Assembly (NCBI RefSeq): GCF_035222275.1
Contig: NC_085881.1
Location: 2,046,001-2,110,000, forward strand
DNA: 64,000 nt
Reading direction: 5' to 3'
From: Podospora bellae-mahoneyi
Taxonomy: Eukaryota > Ascomycota > Sordariomycetes > Sordariales > Podosporaceae
Below the pieces are notes generated by a model, which saw only the letters and a list, made by a program, of their open reading frames with translations, was not told the origin of the DNA and searched no databases. A program made the position numbers and the translations under genes. Numbering within the stretch: the first letter of the stretch is position 1; each line of letters begins with the position of its first letter. This document shows, piece after piece, positions 55,474 to 64,000 of this stretch.

Positions 55474-56775
55474 CTAGGCAGCAGATATAAACCCAGCCCC
55501 AGCAGCAAACGCCCCGCAAAAGGCCAGATACGCGCACCCAGCCAGCGCCGTCATCGTGTTATCCAGCTGCGACTTTGCACTTATGGCGGCGCAAAAGACG
55601 AGGGTCGACACACATATGATGGCAAAGTTGCCACTGTTGTCAAAGTTGCAGAGATACAATAGGGCCGCTGTTATGAGAAGTAGCAGGCCGGCGGCGACGA
55701 CGTGGATGGTCTTGAAGATGACGGTCAGGATGGCCATGGGGACGTAGTTGTCTTCGGTGTGGGAGTCGGGCTGTCATCAGTCAGGTGTGTTAGTGTCTGG
55801 GACCTGGTTGGTTGAGATTCGGGCATGTTAAGGTGCGTAACACACCTTGAAGAAGCGGGCGTAAAGTCTCATTATTCTGCTTGACGTCTCAGTGACCCAG
55901 TAAGGAGCCTGTGGGTGTGGACTGACGAAGTCGTCTGGGCTTTTGAAGGAGCCGCAAGCGTCTCTATCTATCACGTTTCCGTATATGTGCTCGAACAGGT
56001 TTCTGAATGGCTCTGGGTGGATCGGGTGCTGTTGTTCCATGATTCTCATCGAGGCTGTTAATCTGTCTGTTGTTGTTGTTGACGATCAGCTTCTGTGCCA
56101 GGAACTGTTTTGTTGTGGCGGTTTCCAGATCTTTTCTTACCGTGTTCAGCGAGTTCCTTATTTATCTCTGCTAGGATGACCTCACGCCTGTTTGGAGTTG
56201 GGGGGTGTCCCGCTGGTCTTTTGTGGTTGGCCGAAAGACTTCTTGTTCCTTCGGGGAAGTTCTCGTCATAGGCACGCAGCTGGTCGTTCAGACAATCCAA
56301 CCTGCATTGCTTGTCGAATATCAACTGCCATCTCTCGTTACGGTAAGCCCTGTGAAATCTCAGATTGGACCATTGATCGAACATAGCCGCCAGCTCCAGG
56401 AAGCCGGAGGTATGTTTGCGTTCTTCGTTTCCTACAGTTCATGAAGAATGCCATCAGCAAACCGCAAATTTGAACCAGTCATACGAGGAGTGTGGCTTAC
56501 GACGGTTGAGAAATCGACTGGTCCTATAGAACTCTTTCAGTGCTAGGACGATCTTGAGTTAGCATCAGGTCTCAAGCTCAGGCCTTCGAGCATCTTAGGT
56601 CAAGAGGATACTCACGACTCTCAGGTTCCGTCTCGATAACAACAGCGGCAGACGCCGAAAAGGTTGAAGGATCTGCTGGCCCATCGCTCAGATTCGCTTG
56701 CTGGGAAGACGTAGACGGACCGGGGGTTTCCAGCCTCCCAATCTCAGCTTCTTCAAGGCTAGAAACAAAGGGCAT
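55474..56775 (-). CDS. DUF6594 membrane protein
   Basis: Five exons (56775..56616, 56542..56501, 56431..56141, 56054..55846, 55770..55474) give 332 residues. All four introns are GT-AG and every split codon keeps frame, which supports the model strongly. The N-terminus is a Ser/Pro-rich leader (MPFVSSLEEAEIGRLETPGP). The centre, GFLELAAMFDQWSNLRFHRA with YRNERWQLIFDKQCRLDCLN, matches the 'G-[FY]-x-x-L-A...F-R-x-[FL]...L...L' helix block of DUF6594. The end holds three hydrophobic helices (FKTIHVVAAGLLLLITAALL, NFAIICVSTLVFCAAISA, MTALAGCAYLAFCGAFAAGA), also as in that family. Fungal DUF6594 proteins are abundant and fast evolving; their role is unknown. The 42-bp second exon is unusually short. 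Confidence 0.85.
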
Positions 56776-59700
56776 TTTGTCGTAAAAGTGGTTACTGGCC
56801 TAGGTAGCTGCGGGTTGACGTGACAATGGCAAGTCTGTCTCGTGGGCATTCCTTCCGCTCTTAAACATCTTTGATGGTAGTAGACAGCCCAGCGGCCCTT
56901 TCTCATGTATCTATCTGCATGTCTTCCGGTCTGTGTGCCTGACGTTAGGTGTTGAGCATGCAGGCAAGAACGGCATACCAAGAGGTTTGGCAGCCTTGCC
57001 AAAGTCGAGATGGCGAGCAAGCAACCATTGCCAATGGGACGAAGAATCGCTTCCGCATGATGCAGCGTAGAAGTGAATAGCGCTGATCGAGGAACGCTGT
57101 CGAGCATAAAAGTAGCGGTGACTCCTGAATAGTTGGACCAGCAGTGCTCCGCCTCGTTTGGGGCCAAATGCGCCATCTCGTCGTCGACGCCGTTGCAATG
57201 AGATTGCCCGGGAATAGTGCACAAGCAAACAGACGGGTAGACGGACGGATGAGGGCAGCAGGCTAGGGGAGTGACAAGACCCTCCGATTGCGAAATCAAG
57301 TCCCGAACATCACGCGCCAGGCTCTAAGACGCAATGTATACGTTCTCATTGGGTCACACATTGCGTCCACCACCAAGATGACACCGGGCATTGTAAAGTT
57401 GTGCCGACGCACAACTGGATGTGCAGACATCAGCATACGTGGCGGATAACTATGGATAGGGGGCCAAAAGCATGGTCACGATGATGGGTCACCCTTTGGA
57501 GGACGGGAGGCTCTTGAGGAGCCAGTAATCGTGCTAAGAAATCCGTGATCGGAGAGGGAAAAGCCTCAGGTTCTCTAGGGCTCCCAAGTCTATGCAGAAA
57601 CGGCTCTGCGCATAATATACGCAGCTTCCATCCTCATAATCACCACTGTGTTCACCATCACGGCGAGCTTGCAGAAATTATCAAGTTTCGAGAACAACGA
57701 GGGCTATTTCTTCCAGCCCTTTTCTACTCTTCAATCACCACAGCTGTCTGGTGATGGAAAACAAGGGCAGACGAACTTGACGCGTCCGTTAAAGCAGCCA
57801 CATCCCCAAATCTGTTTGCCTCAGTAGGTATGTAGGTACCTGGGCACCCTCTACACAGGCGGACCATTCGTGTGGTGGACGAGGCAGGTAGAGAATCATT
57901 CTCCACGACGGGAGTGTGTAGATTCTAGGGATCGATCGTTCGGTTTCCTTCTTCGCAAGCGGGGAATGGAATCTTGGAATGCTCGGCGGTTTTCGACCAC
58001 TCGCCCTGGCTTCTTAGCCCCGACAACTTCGAGTTGCGGTGCGCTTATCGAAAGCTACATAAAAGTCGTGTCTGTTTTTCGGCAACCTTGATCATGGTAC
58101 CAGGACAAAGCTTTGTAGAATAGAATGGGACAAGACAATAATATATGCTGTAGGTTTTTCACTGGAAGCAGGGAAGAGAAACACGAGTCTCGGATAGTGG
58201 GTGGAGGGGGGGGGGGAGAGGAGAAGCGTACATTACATACCTGGATGGTACGAAGCGGGAAGCAACAGAGGGGGTGTCTCCAACGAAGGTTACTCCGGTG
58301 GGATAGTCCGGTCACCCTCCAATTCTGCGCCGCACTGTGAGGCCTTTCGGGAAGCGGCTGACAGCCTTGAGTAGTTTTCGTGAGAAGCGTACAAAAATTG
58401 TCCCATGGCGACCACTTCGATAAGCAACCTCCGCTAGTGGTAAATCGAAAGCTTTTGTCAGGAAACAGCAACCTTCATGGCAGGTTGAAGATAGTCGCCA
58501 TGACCAATGTACCTACCTAATGCAAACTTGCCATGTAATTATCTGCCTCTCTCGCCCGCAGCTGCCCGACTGGCTAACGTTTCCTCCAACACCCTGGAGG
58601 CTTAGTGGTGGCTGTGATTCGTCAAACCTAGTTGCAGGGCCTCCAGGAGTTCTTAAGGCGAGCACATCCTTACTTCGAGTTCCTCCTGACTTCGAACCTG
58701 TCAACCTCCTTCTGCAAACCGTCCAAAGGCGCTTTCATCTCAACGTCGCTCATCACACCACGCCCAGTCAAACCAAAACGATGTTCAGATTACTTTCCAT
58801 CCCATTTCGGGCCGCCAATGTGCACCAAAACGGCCGACGATCGTAACACTGGAAAACCTCCGAGCCAGACACAAGGAGCCCGGTAAGCCCCTTATCCGTT
58901 CCGTACCTGGACTTTTCTTTTCCATTTTCTCCTCAGAATTCACTCTCTGATATTCTTTCTTGATTTCCTCAACATCATTTTTTCCCCCTTTTTGTGTGGT
59001 TTCCTTCATGTGGGAGAGGGGTTGACTTGGAGACGCCAACTTTCCCAGTCACATCCACTATCGATGCGCTGGCGGCTGGCCGAGGCATGCAAAGTACCAT
59101 CATGCATGAAAACCCGTCAATCAGCGAATTATGGAGACATGGAAAAGCTTCCTTTCCGCCGATACCATTCCTTTTTTGTCTGCACAGGTGTGTCAGCCAG
59201 TGGTCAATCATGCGATTAGTTGAGCAAGGGGGGTGGGCATGATCTGTGGGGGTTGGGTTTTGGCAAAATGCTTCCACAAACATGGGATGCATAACTATGC
59301 CTGAATGCATAGGTCTATGCAAGGTGCATAAAAATTGGTCGGATGCACAAAATTGTGTGTGTGGGGTCCAGTTGGCGTCGCACCCTACCCTCCTTATTGA
59401 TTCAAGCGGATTGATATTCTGGTCCATCCCTATCAGCGGAATGATATTCCAGTGTCGCCGGTTTTCGCTGCTGGCTTGGGTTCAGCAATGAGTTATCCAT
59501 GTGAGAGGGGCAAGGAATAAGGAGCAACTGCTGGGAGAAGGAATCCTTTGAGGTTGGCAACATCATGTTGGCGCCAACCCCATGGCAACAACCCTGAGGG
59601 TTAACCTGCGAAAAGGCTGTATGAGAGACGCCAAGCTGGTTTGCCAACATCGAAAGGATGCGAAGCTTCTGCGATGGATCAGGGGGTGGACTATGAAAGA

Positions 59701-61493
59701 AGAACGGGTTCTCGAGAGTGCGACGCGAGAAACGGGAGATAATGCCGCGCCAGGGACGCAATCCGTCACGTCAAGTCAAGTCAAGGACCAGCCACCGCTA
59801 GATGCACCTCACAGTGGACGGGACGCCGAACCTCTGCAGACAATCCAGCCCGCGGCCGAACTGGCGCCCAAACTGGCCAACGGCGAACAGTCCTCACACC
59901 TGCGGCACTAGCGCGAGCCACCATCAGGAGTCACCGCATTCTTGAACGGGGAGCACTCGACCATTCAGCGGAACTGGTGTTGAGGATTTTGGAAACATTG
60001 TAGAAGTCTGCCTTACCGGCCCCGGAAGAACAACCCGGCTCAGTGAAGAAGGCTGGGAAGCTGATGAGTTGGCTATCGGAGCAGCAGGGGCCCCTGGCAG
60101 TATACGGGTTAGAAGGATATAAACGAGAGGGGAAACGAACAAAAAGGGCCAGGGAATGCCAATACCTGCTGGTTTTTGTGGGATATCGTCGGTGCGCAAT
60201 CTCTTTTTGAGCTGAGCAAGCCAAAACCCCGACACAGGTTCACATCTTCAACCGCCATCGAACAGGACCAAATCCAGGCTCAATTCTGCGAATCTTCAAA
60301 ACGACAAGATGGGGTGCAGTATGAGCACCACAAACACTCGGTACACAACAAATCCAGCCTTGTAGCCGTTAACCTTGCTTGCAACTAACAACAACTAATT
60401 GAACAGTGGTCGTGTCCCGACTGAACCCCGCTCGCCAGAGGGTCACTGGGTGGGTCCTCCCAAACCATCATCATCAACGGATAGATCCAAGCCCGAATCC
60501 ACAAACGAGGGCGAGCAGAAGATGGACAAGAAGAAGTAGAAAAGGGGCAAGAAGAAGCAGAAGAGGAAGAACGGGACGGGAGAGTAGAGGACATGCTTTG
60601 TGACGGGTGTGACGCTCGCGGTATCGCGCCGATACGGGAGGGGGGTTTGCGGGGAAATGTTCAGGAAGAAGGGTATCGCTACATTAGAGGAATGGATATA
60701 TTATATGGGCGTTAGATTGATCATAAAAGGAACTGGGTTACGCAATGGATCTTCATGGTTTTGGTTGACAGTTGCTCCTTTTCCCACCGTGATCCTCCTC
60801 CGCGTCTTCACATGAACAGAACCGACGAGAGTCCCACCACCCCGGTTTCAACAAACCTGGGACTGCCTTGACATGAGGAAAGAATCTAGAATGACGCGAT
60901 TGATTATCTAGCTCGGACTAAAATGGGAGGACGCTTGAGGTTACAGACAAAGCAGGTTGGGACAAAACAAAATCTTGCTAGGCTGGGACGAGAAATGTGT
61001 TCATAAATGCTAATATATTCCTCGAGGCCTCAACAGGCAAAAATACAACTTCTGTTACAACCTCTCCATGCTCTTTAACCCAAACATCAGATGCCTCGAC
61101 GTCGACATATCATACCGTTACCCCCTGTTCCCTGTCAGTGATGTCAACCGCCGAAGCGAACGGTCGGGTAGCCTTAGAGGTGGAGCGCGCTGGTTGTTCG
61201 CGACCCCACAACCGGCGATAGCTTCAACAACCCCACACAGCCCCGACAGTAAAACTGTGGGTCCTTGGACGACATAGTGTAAAACTTGATGACCGATCGA
61301 TGCCTTCCACGGAAGGGCATATATCGAGATATGTGTTTATGTGAAGAAGCCCTACCCTGGCTCCCAATGCTATTAACCTCATCAGCTATCTGTTCCTCTT
61401 CTACCATGCCCATAACCAATAACAGTAGCCCGAAGGAAAAGCAGACCCCATGCACCGATAAGTGTACAAAATGTAATAAACATCGAAGACCAA
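56776..61493. other. Long gene-poor stretch
   Basis: About 4.7 kb with no supported gene. Simple features include a G-run near 58208, a short GTCAA repeat near 59766, and two nearby copies of GATATTC-type sequence near 59412-59452. Promoter sequence of the DUF6594 gene is at the left and the 3' flank of the Tof1 gene at the right. Open frames here have no domain-like content. Confidence 0.4.
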
Positions 61494-64000
61494 TCACTCG
61501 TCATCGCTACTATCCACAATGAATCCTGCTCTAACCCTCGGTCGCGCTCGAACTGGCGCAGCCACGGGCATGTCGTCGTCGGTATCTTCCTCGCCACCAC
61601 CCTTGTCTTGATCACCAACACTCCTTTCACTTGTCTGAGTAGCAGATTGCATCTCTTCATCGCCATCATCGTCAACCGGCTTCTTGCTCGGCTTCCTCTT
61701 TTTGGCAGCTCGCTTAGCCGGCGGCGGTGAGGCTACTGAGGACGATCGCTCGCTTTCATCATCCGCCGTATTCTCCTGGTCATCATCATCTCTATCCATA
61801 TCAACGTCCTCATCGTCTCCCAAATCAGCAGCATCTGACTTTCTCTTGCTGCCCCTATTGACGGCCTTCTTCGACTTTGGCCCCTCCACCACCGTATCCT
61901 CATCATCCTCCTCACTATCATCCCCATCCAACAACCTCTCCCAAGCGCTCTTCTCCACCCCAGCCGGCTTCTCCTTCTCCTTTTCCTTGGCCGGCCCCCC
62001 ATACGCTGCCATCACCTTCTGCCTCCTCTCCTCCTCCCTCGCAAAAAACTCCTTATCCGCCTCCTCATCCGACTCATCATCACTCGCCCTCACATACATC
62101 TCACTCTTGATCTTCCTTAACTTCTCCAGCTGCTTTAGCTTCCTCGCCTTCGCCCTCGCCGCCGCTTCCTCCTCATCAATCTCCCTCACCTCCTCCACCT
62201 CCTCCCCATCACTATTTATCGTCATCCTCTTCCTCCTCAACTTCTTCGGCCTATCGCCCGTAGGGTTGATCGACTTCAACCGGCCCGCAGCAAAAAGCGG
62301 CTCTTCCCCATCATCCAAAATATCATCATCATCCCCATCATCAAACGCCGCCCTCTTCCTCGGCGCAGCTTTTGTCCCAGCAGATTTTCTGCGGAGTTGA
62401 TCCTCCGCCAGCTCCCCAGCCTCAAAAGTAGGGGGCTCAAACTCCGCCTTGTTGATCATGTTCAGATTTTCCTTTAGATCATACGCGCTCATCCTTCCGG
62501 GAACGATCCAGACCGAATCCGGAGTCTCATCCAACGTCGGCGCCAACCTCTCAAATCCAACTAGCTTCATCAACAGCCTCAAATGCGGGTTCTTGAACAT
62601 TGCCGTTCGGCACTTGTCATTGGATGGGTGTATCACTACAAGGCGGGTTGTCATGTTAGCGCGCACGGACCAAAAGTAAACAATCGCACAAGGCTCTGTG
62701 TTCAGGGGAAAACTCACCAGTATACGGCGCCTCAGGCAACAACCCCACCACCACCTCACCATCCGTTGTCGCCCCCGACTGCCTCGCCTCCTGTTCCCCC
62801 TCCCACCCCCTTCTTTCACTTTCCGCCTCCGCCAAAGTCTTCTTCACCCACTCCAACCACTCCGTCTGGTTCCTATCCAGCAACACCCCCACCACAATCG
62901 CAATCTGCGCCTCCTTCTCCAGCATCTTGTCTTTAAACTCCAACTCTGCCCCCGGCCGGGGGTTTGTCGACACCGAGCTCGTCTGCCTCTCGTAGCCGTA
63001 CTCAAGGTAAAACGCCGTTTGCTTTTCTTTGCTGAACAACAACTCGACAAACAACGCCGGTCGCTCTTCTAGCTTCTTGGTGCATTTCCTCAAAATTTGC
63101 TTCACCAGCTCTTCCCACTCTTTGTAGACCGACTTCCCGACAATGGAAGAATCAAGTGGCTGAGGGCCCTTGATCATGTTGTAAAACAGGGAGATGATGT
63201 CCAGCCTGAAGAGCATAGTCCCCATCTCATGCTTAAACGCCACCCGATAAAAATATCGATGCGCACGCTTGAGTTGTTCGGGAGAGAGGTCCTGGTAAAA
63301 GTGGGTGAACTTGACAAATGTGTCAACCACACCCTGGGGTAGAAATCTCGTGGCGAACTGGGCAAAGTTGAATTTGCGCTCTTGGGAGGTATGCTCCGCC
63401 TTGCGGGCATCGGCTTCGTCGTCGTCATCCGAGACGGGGTTGACGAGGTCTTCGTCTTCTTCCGCGTCCGAGTTGGTCCCCCCAGCGACGACAGCCTCGG
63501 CCTGTTTGGCTTTCTTCTTCTTGCGGGTTCGTCGCCGGGAGCGGACTTGCATGTCGACGTTTTGCTTGGAGTAGGCTTCCAAGATGCGAAGGAACGTGTG
63601 GGTGAGTTCGGTGCAGGCGTCGAGGTACTCGAAGCCTTGGTCTTTGAAGGTGCGCGCGACGCTGGCGATGGTATCGTGGGTTTTTTCTTCGTAGAAAAGG
63701 TTGCTGAGGAGGTTGTCGGCGATTTCTTCGTCTTCTTCGTTGCCGCTGTCGGTCATCTCCTGGATGGTGAGCAGTATCTGGGTAAAACAACGCATGACGG
63801 TCGTCAGCTGGGTCCAATTTTTGTCCGTGTAGGCGCGATCGAGGTATCTGTTGAGGGTGATGATCATCTCGGGCTGCAGAACACCGGCGACAAGGTTGAA
63901 GGTATTGACATCATCTTCAGCTGCTGGTTGGGCAGGCTTCTTTTGATCTTTGTTGGCTTGTTGGCGTACTCGTTCAGCTTCCAGGAACCATGATACCAGA
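61494..64000 (-). CDS. tof1: Timeless/Tof1/Swi1 replication-fork protection protein, C-terminal two thirds
   Basis: The gene is partial at the right window edge. Visible exons are >64000..62718 and 62635..61494, joined by an 82-bp intron (GTGAGT...TTGTAG) that restores [17 protein letters not shown]. About 808 codons are visible. Tof1/Swi1 forms the fork protection complex with Csm3/Swi3 in the nucleus, stabilising paused replication forks and promoting checkpoint signalling. Features include [20 protein letters not shown], the long helical region with [40 protein letters not shown] and [20 protein letters not shown], characteristic of the Timeless central domain, and a [20 protein letters not shown] stretch. 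The C-terminus is acidic with basic patches ([19 protein letters not shown]) and ends [14 protein letters not shown]. The reading frame is continuous to position 64000. Confidence 0.93.

Noticed and set aside
61684-62400. Plus-strand Ser-rich frame opposite the Tof1 C-terminus
   Set aside because: Produced by the acidic GAT/GAG codons of the Tof1 tail read in reverse; low complexity only.

Overview
The window is genomic DNA from a filamentous ascomycete, most likely Sordariales. Genes are interrupted by short GT-AG introns (about 48-80 bp) with TACTAAC/CTAAC-like branch sites. Gene families are typical of that group: AA9 lytic polysaccharide monooxygenase, guanyl-specific RNase N1/T1, DUF1996 and Alt a 1-like secreted proteins, HET-domain, DUF3433 and DUF6594 proteins. 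Genes lie on both strands and are separated by 0.3-4.7 kb of non-coding DNA. I saw no tRNA, rRNA, CRISPR array, intact transposon or viral element. The exact species cannot be fixed from the sequence.

Layout. 0-10 kb: start of a DUF2236 (MpaB-like) oxygenase gene, a decayed coding-like patch, a two-FAS1-domain GPI-anchored protein, a 16-bp minisatellite and an OCRL-like inositol polyphosphate 5-phosphatase. 10-19 kb: DCP1 divergent from the phosphatase, a Swi5 recombination-mediator homologue with an unusual N-terminal extension, RNase N1, two small proteins of unknown function, a decayed HNH-nuclease gene and an AA9 LPMO. 20-29 kb: an accessory-looking stretch with an unknown multi-pass membrane protein, a disrupted HET-domain gene, an acidic RING-H2 protein and a fragment of a kinase-like domain of the kind that accompanies fungal NLR/HeLo proteins. 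29-36 kb: ordinary genes, namely a TauD/TfdA dioxygenase, a GH47 alpha-mannosidase and a CHR chromate transporter. 36-44 kb: sparse, with a DUF1996 secreted protein, an Alt a 1-like secreted protein and a small hydrophilic protein. 44-57 kb: a DUF3433 membrane protein with a repetitive Ser/Thr-rich ectodomain, a tandem pair of unknown-domain genes (one intact, one decayed), an MFS transporter and a five-exon DUF6594 protein. 61.5-64 kb: the C-terminal two thirds of a Timeless/Tof1/Swi1 replication-fork protein that runs off the right edge.

There is no operon-like or biosynthetic cluster logic. Housekeeping genes (DCP1, OCRL-like, Swi5, Tof1, GH47) are interspersed with secreted plant-biomass/effector-type genes and with fast-evolving self/non-self-type genes that are decaying. 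The most notable items are the allorecognition-like graveyard at 20-28.4 kb, the tandem unknown-domain duplication at 48-50.9 kb, and the Swi5 gene whose start depends on two splice donors 4 nt apart. I do not find a coherent undescribed multi-gene system.
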